A stretch of DNA of 64,000 nucleotides from Megalobrama amblycephala. Lineage: Eukaryota > Chordata > Actinopteri > Cypriniformes > Xenocyprididae. Below the pieces are notes generated by a model. It saw only the letters and a program-made list of their open reading frames with translations. It had not been told where the DNA came from and did no database searches. The position numbers and the translations under genes are program-made. Below, piece after piece: positions 12,872 to 24,700 of the stretch (position 1 is the first letter of the stretch; every line of letters starts with the position of its first letter). The stretch spans positions 36,780,447 to 36,844,446 of the forward strand of contig NC_063049.1 in NCBI RefSeq assembly GCF_018812025.1, given 5' to 3'.

Positions 12872-14240
12872 TCACAGTTCATCATGCCCATAAACATTGT
12901 ACTCATTGAGTGATAAGGTCCCATCAGCGTTGTGATCATTCTTTTGGAACACATCTGCCACAACATCATCAAAATAGGATTCATCTTTCTGTGAATTTAA
13001 CTTCTTGGCTTCCATTTTCAAGTATTCTTTTATCTGTAAATCCAAAATAACAATTTATGTAAATAATTTTAAAAAAAGTAAATTCCTAATACAACAGTAT
13101 TGCATATTTACCTCTTCTTTTGTCAGGGCCTTGTCGTCATCAACATCAATTTCTTTGAAGGCTTCTATGCTGCGTGGTCCTCTGGTTATGAACAAAAGCT
13201 CCACCTCAAAGATCACTGTTGCATTTGGCGGTACAGGACCTAAATCCACCACAGAAAGGTTGTTATTGGTTTAATTTAAGCCCTTAAATTTTAAATGTAA
13301 CTTTTTTCTTGTGTAATTTTAATGGATTTGCTTATATTAATAATTTAAATTAGGGGACCATGGAAGAGAAAACCAAACAGATTTAATATAATTTACCTTT
13401 CTATGTATGTTCATATAGTATTTATGTTTCTTTTATCACCACTGTCCAGCACCATCCTGAGGGTGCTCATTTTTATTATGCTGTATTGTTGAGTAGTGGT
13501 ATTTTCAGTAAAGCTGCTTTGAAATCATTGTGAAAAGCTCTGAACAAGTAAACGTGAATTGAACTGAAAATGATTCTGTAATATCCTAATACTGGGTAGA
13601 AAAAATATATAGTGCCTTAGATTTTTTAGAAGGAGGGTCCCTTTCAAGGAGATCATTTTATTTTCAGCTCCATAGCAGCATTGGAAATGTACTTTAGGTT
13701 GGAGAATAAAACTTGAAAGTCTTCGGGGTTGTCCTACAGTTTGATGTCAACTGAGCAGCACTGTTGTATCCATTTACATTTGGGGTCATCTTTTATATTT
13801 TATTAATGCAGACTCAACCTTTATTCAAATTTCTGGCTTATAGTTACATTTTTAATAAATAATCTGAGAAATAATTCTATTTATGGGGGGAAATAAGAAT
13901 TTTAAGCATTTGCTCCTTAATTGCCATCTAAAATAGGGTGTACTCAATTACTTGGTTGTTGTTTTGTGAATGCAGTACACACACATGCTGGGTTTCCTAT
14001 TTTATGGGGATTATCTACAGACAATAATGATTTTTATACTGTTCAAACGGTATCCCCTAACCCTGCCCCTAAACAACAACCCTCACAGAAAACGTTATGC
14101 AAAAAAAAAAACAACAACATTTAGTTTGATTTATAAGCTGCTTTCCTCATATGGCCCAAAAATGTCCCCACAAGGTCAAGCATATTACTGTTATTACTTT
14201 TCTTGTGGGGACATTTGGTCCTCACAATGAGGGAATACCA

Positions 14241-14278
<38 letters not shown>

Positions 14279-14855
14279 TTCTCTACGTATTTGAGGTAAA
14301 ACACCTACCTTTTCCTTTCTCTCCATACGCCAGGGAAGGAGGAATTGTAACTTTTCTCTTCTCACCGGGACACATGTCGTTCAGGCCTATATCGAGACCC
14401 TTAATAACTTCTCCAACGCCTAACACAAACCAGTGTGGGTGACCCGTGCTTGTCGAACGACTAGAAAATGAAAACGAACAGCTTTACTTGGCTTAGGTTG
14501 GAAATAAGACTTTATTTAGTACGTTACTAAATACACTGTTAATAACCCTACCTTGAAGCGGATAAATATAGCCTGCAATATTTAATACAATAACTTTGTG
14601 TAAAAACAAAACAAAACAAAACGTTTACCTGCAATAGAACTGAGATCCGTCTTTAGCTAGGTATCCATCATAATGGGCATTCAACATGTCTCCTCTCTTG
14701 GATTTCTGGCTGCAGTTTTCAGGCAGAAACGTAACCTCAATTTTAACATCGTGTTTTGATTCATTTGCACGAATTAATACGATGAAGAGATTGAACGTTT
14801 GCAGAAACAAAATCAAACAAAAGTAAAACGTAGACCGCAGAGACATCTTGCACAT
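12872..14855 (-). CDS. fkbp7: Peptidyl-prolyl cis-trans isomerase FKBP7 (FKBP23), ER luminal
   Basis: Four exons join to 669 bases, 222 residues plus stop: 14629-14855, 14309-14460, 13112-13239 and 12872-13033, all with GT-AG introns. Residues 1-30 form a signal peptide with a hydrophobic core ([19 protein letters not shown]). The FKBP domain follows ([56 protein letters not shown]). Two EF-hands follow with loops [12 protein letters not shown] and [12 protein letters not shown], and the protein ends in HDEL, an ER retention signal. The family catalyses prolyl isomerisation in the ER lumen and binds the chaperone BiP in a calcium-dependent way. Length equals mammalian FKBP7 as I recall it. 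The first ATG is used; a second Met lies three codons later. It lies downstream of ttn in the same orientation, as FKBP7 does in mammals. Nothing is broken. Confidence 0.93.
13240..14308 (-). other. fkbp7 intron 2 with repeats
   Basis: This 1.07-kb intron contains a retroposon-like tail near 13510. It also contains a 'ccccacaaggtc / cttgtggggacatttggtcc' inverted repeat (14164-14222) abutting a CA microsatellite. The other two fkbp7 introns are short (168 and 78 bases). Confidence 0.75.
14243..14276. repeat. (AC)17 microsatellite
   Basis: Seventeen perfect AC units in fkbp7 intron 2, next to a short dispersed element ending 'gggaataccaggacac'. Confidence 0.95.
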
Positions 14856-14940
14856 CTGTCGGCGTGGCGTCGGAGGCCGGACAGCTGACGCGGCAGTGCC
14901 GCCCAGTACTCAGATTTCTCATTTCGGGGTGTTAAATGTA
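14856..14940 (-). promoter_or_regulatory. Probable fkbp7 promoter / 5' UTR
   Basis: The DNA just upstream of the fkbp7 ATG is unusually GC- and CpG-rich for this window ('ggcgtggcgtcggaggccgg', 'gacgcggcagtgccgccc') and lies where the transcription start should be. No TATA box is evident. It may be a small TATA-less CpG-type promoter; this is inferred from position and composition. Confidence 0.45.
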
Positions 14941-15118
14941 TTTTTTTTTTTCCTGCTTTCGATTTTGAATAGATGCAGATGTGTTATATACTGTACGTCT
15001 GTATATATCACAGCGAGAAGGAATTATAGCAATAATTCTAGAATTAGGAAAAATCAAAATAATAATTAAGATGCTGTTTTAAACAGAGCATGTTGTAAAA
15101 CAGGCCACTGCAGGACAC

Positions 15119-16224
15119 CAGTGGCGTAGCGTCTGGGCATGCAAGGTATGCACGTGAATATAGGAACGGGAGGATTGGGGGCCCACTATTACGGGCTTAA
15201 CCCCAAAGTATACATCGGGCGTCCGCGCACCGTCCGCATTGCGAAATTTTGGTCATCAGGAGGGTTCGCGGACGTCCGCACTCCCCGTCCGCGTGCAGCC
15301 CTTTTTTTTTTTTTTTTTTTTTTCTCGATGGCACGGACAGTGTGTGTACTGAAAACAGCCCATGCGAGAGTGAATTGAGTGTTTGAAAACAAAAGTCCAC
15401 TAGATAGTGCGCAGTGCACACGCCGAACGCGTCTTTCTGCAGCCAAATACTTTCAAAGTCTCGAGACACAACCTGTGTACATTTGTTCAGAAAAATGAAG
15501 TATAATAGAAATAATGTTGTCAATAACTTGCTATATCCTATCTATGTTAAATGTACTGAAAATCATTAAGAATCTGAATAAATGGACCATAAAATGGTCC
15601 ATGCCATGTCTTAGCGATGATCTATTGTATTTGACCGGTATTCGCTTTCATTTTTAAAGTGGGTTTCTGAAACTTATGCATGCAGTAATGTCAGTAATAC
15701 AGAATTTTAAATGAGTCATATTGGTTTTCTGAAAAAATGACTACGTCTGCACATTTTAAGATACTGCACAAAATTTGAATAATTGTAACTCGTACTCTTG
15801 CTGGGGTGGATAGGCCTAGTCAACGAAATAAAATGAACATAAAATATAATGGAAACAAATTTAGAGAAGAAACTTCTAGTAAATTTATTAGGAATAAAAC
15901 GTGCATTAAAATAGTCTGTGACAGAATAATTAATTCATAACTGGAATAATCTTCGGACTCATCGCATCTGAAATGATGCTATGATCATTCTGAAATTCCA
16001 AAGTCAAATCGGTCGAATTCAAGCGCAGATTGTGCTGAAAAGCGGGTTTGTTTGACATTTTTGAAATAGATCTGCAATGCAAAGTAAAAATGATGGAGGA
16101 GCGCATAGTAGGCCTACTGTAGTGCTGTTAGTGATGATATCTTATTCATATTAGTCCACGAAGCCAAGGGGGGCCCGTAAATTTTTTTTGCATATGGGCC
16201 CGGGGCTGACTTGCTAAGCCACTG
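15119..16224. mobile_element. Non-autonomous hAT-type DNA transposon (1106 bp)
   Basis: The left terminus CAGTGGCGTAGC and right terminus GCTAAGCCACTG are inverted repeats. The 8-bp direct repeat 'caggacac' flanks the element exactly (15111-15118 and 16225-16232). An 8-bp duplication with CAGTGGC-type ends is the hAT signature. There is no transposase frame; the inside includes a T23 run (15301-15323). It is non-autonomous. Confidence 0.88.
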
Positions 16225-16364
16225 CAGGACACGTTTTCATGTTTGTGAAAGATAATGTTCCTTTAATTGTTACTAAACATTACTTTTTTAGTTTATTTTA
16301 ATCATTTAAAGTGTTTTTTTTAACTAGTGCAAGAAGGAGAAAGGATATGTTACTGATTCAAAAA

Positions 16365-17209
16365 TATGGAGTTAATATTGTGCCATAATTAAATAAACAA
16401 ATCCAGCATTTTGCAAACAAACACGATCTGCTTTGCAAAGGAAAACTCGACTCGCAAACAAACAGAATGTGTTGTGCAAATACAAAGGTCAGTTGGAGCG
16501 AAAACGCAGAGGAGTAAGAAATATACAGTATGTAGTTTTACAAATATAAATAAATGAGCCTACTTCAAACCATCCTACAAATAGCATGTAACCTTTGAAC
16601 AAATACCAAATCTAGTGTATATATGTATGTCTTGAAATGTGTTTTGATGCATGTTTCTATTTTTTATTTCACCTATTCCATTGTATTTGTATGTTCTTGT
16701 AAAGCGCATTGAGATGCAACTTTTAAAGGTGCTATAAAATAAAGTTTATTATTATTATTATAAACGCATGTTTCGGGGCTTCTCTCGAAAGACTAGACTG
16801 AATTGACCCATAGCAAAGCGCCATCTGCTGTTTTGGAAGAGGAAGTTGCTCACCTGCATTTGTGAGAAAATCTGCCTGCACACATTTGTGAGAAAATCAA
16901 GCCGAGAGATCTCATAAAAAGATGTGTCTTACAATGGTAACAGACAGGTGTGTGTTTGTATGCACTAGATTTGGTATTTGTTCAAAGGTTACATGCTATT
17001 TGTAGGATGGTTTGAAGTAGGCTCATTTATTTATATTTGTAAAACAATACATGTATTTGTTACTCTGCGTTTTCACTCAAACTCCCCTTTGTATTTGCGC
17101 AACACTTTCTGTTTGTTTGCGAGTCGAGTTTTCCTTTGCAAAGCAGATCGTGTTTGTTTGCAAAATGCTGGATTTGTTTGTTTAATTATGGCACAGTATT
17201 AACTCCATA
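16365..17209. mobile_element. 845-bp element with about 250-bp terminal inverted repeats
   Basis: The arms 16365-16617 and 16958-17209 are near-identical inverted copies (TATGGAGTTAATA at the tips; 'gcctacttcaaaccatcct' inside). A short direct repeat 'caaaaa' flanks both tips and may be the target duplication. The spacer carries 'tgtaaagcgcattgagatgc' and a TTATTATTA tail like a LINE 3' end. No transposase is encoded. Confidence 0.8.
16680..16762 (+). mobile_element. LINE-like 3' tail inside the inverted-repeat element
   Basis: 'ttgtaaagcgcattgagatg', 'aaaggtgctataaaataaag' and (TTA)n match the tail pattern of fish L2/CR1-like retroposons. Only the tail is present. Confidence 0.5.
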
Positions 17210-17394
17210 CAAAAAGGCTATCCTATCAAATTAACTGTCAGTAGATAAAACTGTAAAGGAACCTGCTTTCTATGAAAACACATTTAAATTGTAACCAAAC
17301 TATTGAAGACATGAAGCTGTTATTCGATGAGTGAGTAAACATATTTCATACATTTAAGTAGCGTTCGTTTATGGAATACAGACAAACATTTTAT

Positions 17395-18461
17395 GGTGCT
17401 GAAAACATGCTTTATTAAATCAGTAATTCATAAAACTCAAGGAGGCTGAATATATGGGTAACACTACATAAATTAGTTCTAATAAATCAATGTGCAGGGT
17501 ATTACATTCATGTATTTTTCTTTTCTTTGCACAGCACATGAAGTCTCTGTGGTACATAGCTTGATGGATACCCTGACTGCTGACAAAGTGAGATTCTAAA
17601 GCTAACACACACACAAACACACAAAATATAACCTAGCAATCCTCCAGGAGTTGGCACAGCTTCTGCAAAGAAGCATTTGAACTGATTTTACAACTATTGG
17701 CCAGGTGATGTTACTTTAATAAAATCAAAATTCAAACAGTCCTTTGCCAGAAACCGTGCACAAACATTATAATTAACTCATTGTGCAGGCCGCTCGCACA
17801 TTGAGCTTGTCATTAAAATGGCGGTATGACTTCGTCAGTCTGAACACAAGGCCTAGTTGTCCTGCTTACATGAGGGTAATGCAAACAGCACTCAAGGTCT
17901 TATGTTCAAGTCATAAATTCTTGTGTACTGCATTACTGCACGCACAAATGTACAGTGCATAACTTTGTCTCTTTGATTTTAGTAAACTTCAACAGGGAGC
18001 CTCTCTACCTGTTGAGGCAATCTTAAGACTTCAACTTATTGTTGAGGCACATAGTTTTGTTTCGTTTCAGGTTTTACAGGGTATTCGTTCCATGTGAAAC
18101 TTTCTCCTGTTAAACATTTAGTTCCATTTGTTAATATTGTCATAAATAACAATGCATACATTTTCCATAACCGGTAAATTCGGCTATATACATTATGTAC
18201 ATGTCACAAAATGGTGCAGAGCTTCTGGTCATAATTATCCAATATGGCACATTTTATAACAGCTTTAGACTTTAGTCTAGTTTGGCATAAATTAATGTCA
18301 AGTTTGGTATAAAAATAGTTCATATTTACAAGAACAGAAATCCAGGTCTTTTTCAAGAACAGAGTATTTTTTTTCTCATTCTATAAATAAAAAGGTTTTG
18401 AATGAGGGAAATGGGGTGAGGATTGGATTACTATTATATAATAATTATTATCATTTTTTTT
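17395..18461 (-). other. ttn: ttn 3' untranslated region
   Basis: About 1.07 kb lies between the titin stop codon and an AATAAA on the minus strand (17411-17416). No open frame continues here. The end is inferred from the polyadenylation signal only. Confidence 0.6.
17411..17416 (-). promoter_or_regulatory. ttn polyadenylation signal
   Basis: Canonical AATAAA on the minus strand, about 1.05 kb after the titin stop and just before the transposon at 16365-17209. Confidence 0.6.
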
Positions 18462-18760
18462 TTACATGGATCGAATGCTGACATTGACAGTAGTGGTATC
18501 AGATCCAAACTCGTTAACAAGTTTTAAGGTGTATGCACCAGCATCAGTCTCTTTCACTCCACTTATAACAAGAGTGGTGACATCTTGAGAAGAGTCAATC
18601 TGCAATCGTCCACTCTCCTCCTTGCTGGACAGTGTCTTCCCTGCACGTGACCATTCTATGCAAGGGGTTGGGTCTCCAGTGAAAGCACAGGCTACAGTCA
18701 GGACCTTCCCTGACTCGATACTGATATCTTTAGGGGCAGCCTCAATCTTTGGTGGTATAC
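18462..18760 (-). CDS. ttn: ttn e46 (Mex6): last M-band Ig (M10) and stop
   Basis: It encodes [19 protein letters not shown] through VNVSIRSM, then TAA at 18462-18464. The Ig has its core Cys and Trp ([19 protein letters not shown]) and the D-x-G-x-Y motif ([11 protein letters not shown]). In mammals this last Ig binds obscurin and obscurin-like 1 at the M-band and carries tibial muscular dystrophy mutations. Confidence 0.93.
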
Positions 18761-21700
18761 CTGATTAAAAGACAAACAAAAAAATATATATTATTATGGT
18801 GATATAGCTCTGCTGATATGTTTTGTTGCACTGTAAATGCTTTTTGTTTTGTAGCAAAGATGCATATATTTTCCATCTCACCTTTGCGGCCAAGAGAAAT
18901 GGCTTTGATGGATGACCCCTCAACATGCGAGTGACTGGACATTGCCATCATACTGCTGGAGCTCATAGCTATCATTCTTTCAGAAGTCATAGAGGTCATG
19001 CTAGCCGCTGACATGCTCTCAAATTTAACCTCAGCCATGCTGGAACTGCTGAAGGATGTCTCTTGCATTTGTGAAACCACATGCTTGGCAGCGTAACTGC
19101 CCTGCATGCTCGTAGCATCAGAGGCTTTCTCCATAATTATCATTTTGGCAGGTTCCTCAACCAGAGCTGTGAGAGTACAGTAAATAATGACCATGTCACT
19201 GAAGCAACTGATTTCATAAAAAGGTACAACAGTCAATTCAAATGGAGTAACTGGTCTCTGTTTTCTGTTTAAAAATTTTGGGCATATTCAATGCAAATAA
19301 TACTGGAACATTTTTTGATGGCTATTACTACAATAAAATATATATTTTAGTTGCACCACTTGTATATTGTACCTTTAAGGAAATTCATTTGGTAAAGCGA
19401 ATCAAAGAACACAGATGTCAAATTATTTTGACTTTATTCTAAATACAGTGTTATTTTTTGCACGTATACATAAAATGAATCAAACTATGGCATGCTTATA
19501 ATACGGTTTGGTTATTTAAAGCTTCGAATATTCGTGCAGTAACACATTATCACTACGTCAACTGCAAATGCAATTATATTATACAATGCTATATCATTTA
19601 TTGTGGTAATTAATTCAGTAGGTGACTAAAGATGCAAATCAAGTTAACAAAGTAAAAAAAAGATCAAAAGAACATAGTTCTGTTTGTAGAACTGAATGGT
19701 TAGATTTTGTTAGCTTGATTAGTGAGCACTGATTATTAGTGTGTGCAATCTTTTTAGTCAGAGTTTTAATCAAGACACATCATGAACGTGTTTGGTTTGA
19801 CCATGGACAGGATGCTCATTCTTGGTTACTGTAAGAGTGCTACTTTATTCTTAGGAATGGATCAAACACTTACTGAGGACATTCAGTGATGCTGTTGCAG
19901 AGCACTGTCCAAATTTGTTCTTAGCTTTTACTGTGTATTTTCCACTGTCTTCAATGGTAGCGTTGTGAATCTCAAGGTTGTACACATTCTTAGAGCGGCT
20001 CAATTTCATGTTTGATGTAATGGATATCTGCAAGGATGAAAGGACATGTAAACATGTAAACACACTGCTATGAGTGAAACACAAATAAATTGTTTTCGTT
20101 TCCTCCCCCAAAATATAATGATAAGCTACTCACTACTGCATTATCCTTGAGCCACTCGATTTCAGGAGAAGGTTCACCAGTGATTTCGCAAGTGAATGTG
20201 ACATTTTGTCCCTCGTTAACATTCTGGGAGCGTGGTTGCACAACGAAATCTGGTGCATCTGAACGAATTGCACTGATGGTCATATCAAACTGGCACTTGA
20301 CCACACCATGTTCAGTTTTGGCCTCACATGTGAGAATTCCCTGGTCATGGGAGCTGATGGTTTTAATTGTTAGGGTGTGATCGTTGCCTGACACACCATA
20401 TCTGTAGTTCTCTGAATTTGATAGCTCAGCTCCATTCAGGATCCATTTCACATCAGAGGCTTGAGGGATGTTTGCTCGTAGTGTGACAGTCTGACCTTGA
20501 TTTATTGTTATTTGGGTTTTTGATGCTTTAATTTCTGTAAAGGACTGCACTTCCTCATAGGCAATCTCCTTTTTCACTATTTGTTCTGACAACTCTGCTT
20601 TTCTTTCCATGGCAACTGCTGTTGTTCGTGCTGTAGCAGAAAGAGTAGATCATTTTTTCATTAAAGTACAACTGTACATGCAAAATTACACAAAATTATT
20701 CTGACTAAAATTACATTGTATGTGCATTTTGAGGCCTGAATTGTGCATTATAATACCTTGAACTGTAACAGTGCAGTTTGTAGAAACAGATCCAGCACTG
20801 TTTTTGGCTGTACATGTGTATACTCCACTATCAGATACATCAGCTTCATAGATTTCAAGATATGCTGAACCATGTTCTTCAAAGATTTCATATTTTCCAC
20901 CTTGAGACAGGTTCTGGGAGAAAAATGTTCAAATTAATTTGTAAATCCATCCAATCTACAATATAAATGTTTTTTTTTTTTTAAGTAAAAATAAATAAAC
21001 AAACAAAAAACATTCTTACCTTTCCATCCTTCATCCAGCAGATTGTTGGTTTAGGCTCACCAGACAGTTTCACTGTAAGCTTTATAATAGTATCTGCAGA
21101 GGCTGAGATGTCTTTTAGTTCTGCTGAGAAGGTTGGCTTGGATGTTTTTTCTTTTGGAGTAGGTGATTTTACCATGGGTGGAGACTTAACTCTTGGTGGA
21201 GATTTAATTGGTTCAGGTGATTTAATTCTCTGCGGAGACCTAATTCCAAATGGTGACTTTATACGGGGAGACTCTGGAGACTTTACTCTTGGAGGTGAAG
21301 CAACAACTTTCTGTACAGGTGTTGGTTTACGAATAGTTAGACTGAACTGTGCCTCCTGTTTACCTTCAGAGTTCTCTGCCACTACAGTGTAATTACCTCC
21401 ATCAGACATTTCTACTTTGGTTATCTCAAAAGTAGAACTATGTTCAGTTGAGGTGACATGGTAACGATGAGATGACACAATTACTTGTCCCTCTTTCATC
21501 CATGTTACAGAGGGTGCAGGATCACCATCAACATCACATGTGAATTTGACCGATTCTCCCTCTGATACTGTGAGTGACTGTGGTTTAGTCAGAATTGTAG
21601 CTGGACGAGTTGGTTTCTTTTCCTCAACCACTTCTTTCACTACTGTTGTCACTTCTGTAGCTTCAAGTTTGGTCTCTGACAATTTCTCAACCACAACTTC

Positions 21701-24700
21701 CTTAACTGTAGTTACTTCCGTAGCTTCAAATTTGATCTCGGATGTTGCTTTCTCTTCTTGAATAAGAGTCTTAATTGTCTCTTCTACCCTTTCTGATTTA
21801 GTTTCGGATACTTCCACTTGTGATTCTGATACAGCTGCTGCTTTTATGGATGAAACATGATAAACATCTGTTTTAGTCATCTCAGGGACAAAAGGGGTCG
21901 GTGGTTCCTCATCTTTGCGTTGTGAGGCATATGCAGAAAATCCACCCCCAGCAACATCGAGAGTGGCATAGTCAGAAGCTTCACCCTTTGAATTTGTACA
22001 GACGACACGGTAGGTGCCACTGTCCTCTTCCTGGCAGTCAATGATTTGAAGAGACAAAACACCACTCATGTTAAACATACGGTATTTTCTGCTTTCTTCA
22101 ATCTGCTGTCCATTGTGGTACCATTTAATTTGTGCATCTGGCTTAGATTGGACATTCAGTGTGAATTTGGTGTTTTGACCAATTGGCACACGGTGAGAGC
22201 GCATTCTTACAGTCACCCTGGGAGCATGGTCAAGAGTAAAAGGCTGCTGGGTCACAATTTCAAACTTCCTCTCGGTTTTCAAGGCTTTCTTTCTTGACTC
22301 ATACCTTGACATATAATCAATTTTTGTTGACAAGTCTGCTGTAGTGACTGCTTTCTCAGTAGAACCAAGGCTGGGAGAACGTGGGCGTGTCTTTTCAGGT
22401 GAAGCTGTTCTAACTTTTTCTGCCACAGCTGCAGAAGGTTTCTTAGGATGAGTTACTGTAGCATAGCCAGGAGAGAATGATGTTGTAGGTATATCAGTTA
22501 TGGCTGCCTCTGTTACTGCTGACACAGAAACTCTTGTTTTTTCCTTTCTTTTGACCTTTGTTTTCTCTTCAAACTCAATGTGTTGCAGTTTACTCTTGTA
22601 GGAAGTTAATTTTGTCGTGGTAGATACTGACCTAAGCAGTTCCTGGTCTTCTTTTTCCTCATATAACCTTTGCTTTTGCCTTGGAGGTCTGTATGTTGCC
22701 CTATCGTGATGCTGACGCAAGTCAATATAGCTTGGACCAGCCTCATATTTAGATGGAATACGATATGAGTCATATGTGGGAACTTCCTCCTCTTCCTCCT
22801 CATCATATGTAGCTCTCTTAGGTGATGGCTGACGCAGTGCAGAGAGTTCAAAGCGTACAGGGCTCAGACTTGGTGGAGAAGCAGAATAGCCTAACTGAAG
22901 TTCATCCTCAAGTTTAAGTCTTTCTTCCTCTGTCCTCTTCATTGAGAGGTAATCTCTAACAGGCAGAAGCAGTTCCTCATCAGAAAGATCACCAAGAGAG
23001 CGTCTCCTGATTCTGTAGTAAGCCTCCATTTCTGGAGAAGGTGTGCGATGTCTTGCTGGTCTTACGGTCTCAAGGTCATCTTGTGAAACAGGAATATGCC
23101 ATTTTGGTCTGTATTGATCTTTAATTCTTGGCACAGGTATATCATAGAACTGGTCCCACCTTGACAGCCGGATGCGCTTAAGTCTTTTCTGGGGAAACTT
23201 TTCCATTGGCTCTGGGAACTCATATTGATCTCTGAGTTTCTTGTACCACTTCATATCAGAGAATGGCACAAAGTGTTTGATTTCCATGTCCTCCTCAAGG
23301 GCAGTAGGAGCAACAATGCGAGGAGGAGGAACAACATATGGCATTCTCAACCTCTTTTCTTCTGCTCTCTTCTTTTTCTCTTCTTTCTCTTTGGCTTCAT
23401 CAGCTTCGCTCTTGACTTTCTTGGTAGTGATTGCTGGCTTGTACATGGTTGCAGCTTCTCTTAGCGCTTGCTGTGCGACTGGAGTAAGTGGGGTAACATC
23501 TGCACCTGCTAGTATCTGAGTTAGTCTTACTTTCTTGTCCATCTCTTGCTGATCAAGATCGTGTTTTTTCTTCTTTTCTTCCTCAGTCCCCTCCTTCTTG
23601 ATGTGTGCCACACGTTCAACCTTGAGTATAGCTTGACAACTTGCAGACCCAGCTGAGTTAGTTGCAATGACTCTGTATGTGCCAGAATCCTCTGGAAGAG
23701 TATCTCTTACATGTAAGACATAGTAATCTAAGCCTTCATGCACAACCTCAATTTGTGGACCAAATGCCAAAGGCATGCCATCTTTTTCCCATTTCAGTGA
23801 AGGATGTCCTGACACTCGCATTTCAAAACGTGCACTCTGGCCTTCTCTACATTCCAAATTAGCAAGAAGACGTTTGAACATAGGTCTCAAGGTGTTATCA
23901 GCAGGAGCAGGACGAGGGACCACTTTGAGACGAGCCTTGCAACTGTCTTCACCAAATCGGTTCCGTGCCACAACAGTGTATTCTGCATCATCATCTGGGT
24001 CAAGATTGTGAATCACTAACTGATACAGGCCCTTGTCACTAATAAAAGTGTATTTCTTGTCATCATCTCCTGGCAAAATCTTTTGACTCGTTTTCAACCA
24101 TATTACACGAGGTTCAGGATGAACTGTGATGGTGACACCAAAGCGCACATCCTCTCCAATGTAAGCAGTGCGGTTGCACAATGGCAAAGTAAATTCAGGT
24201 GGTCTTTGGAGTAGTCTTGCTGTGTCAACTCTGCGTTTTACTTTCTTTACCACACGTGTAGTAAAGAACTCACGATAGGATCTTACCCCTTTGACAAAGA
24301 GCTCAGCATAGGCACTGTCCTCACCATACTCATTGACAACTTTACATCTGTATGTTCCATCATCTGTTCTGTTGATTCCCTTGATAGTTATGGTAGCAAG
24401 CCCATCTTCGTAAGTAATTTCGTATCTAGCACCTTCTTCTAGTTGCCTTACTCCACAGTACCATGTTACTTCGGTAGTGCTGTCATAATTGTCAATGTTG
24501 CAAATGAACTTGATATCATCACCTTCATCAGCAACACTGTGTTTAATTTGTCCGGCAACTGGTCCATGTTCAAATGGTGCAATCTTCACTTTAGAGACTG
24601 TTACTCCTCGCTGACTTCTGATCGCACCACCACTGGCAACACGAGCAGAAGAGACAACAGTGTTCCATTCTTTCTTCACCATGGCTTGGTAATATCTCTT

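Noticed and set aside
14203..14442. 79-codon plus-strand frame with a Thr-His run
   Set aside because: The run is the CA microsatellite, and the rest is antisense to fkbp7 exon 2.
15139..15523. Small overlapping coding frames on both strands
   Set aside because: They run through the poly-T tract and lie inside the hAT element, with no domain or splice support.
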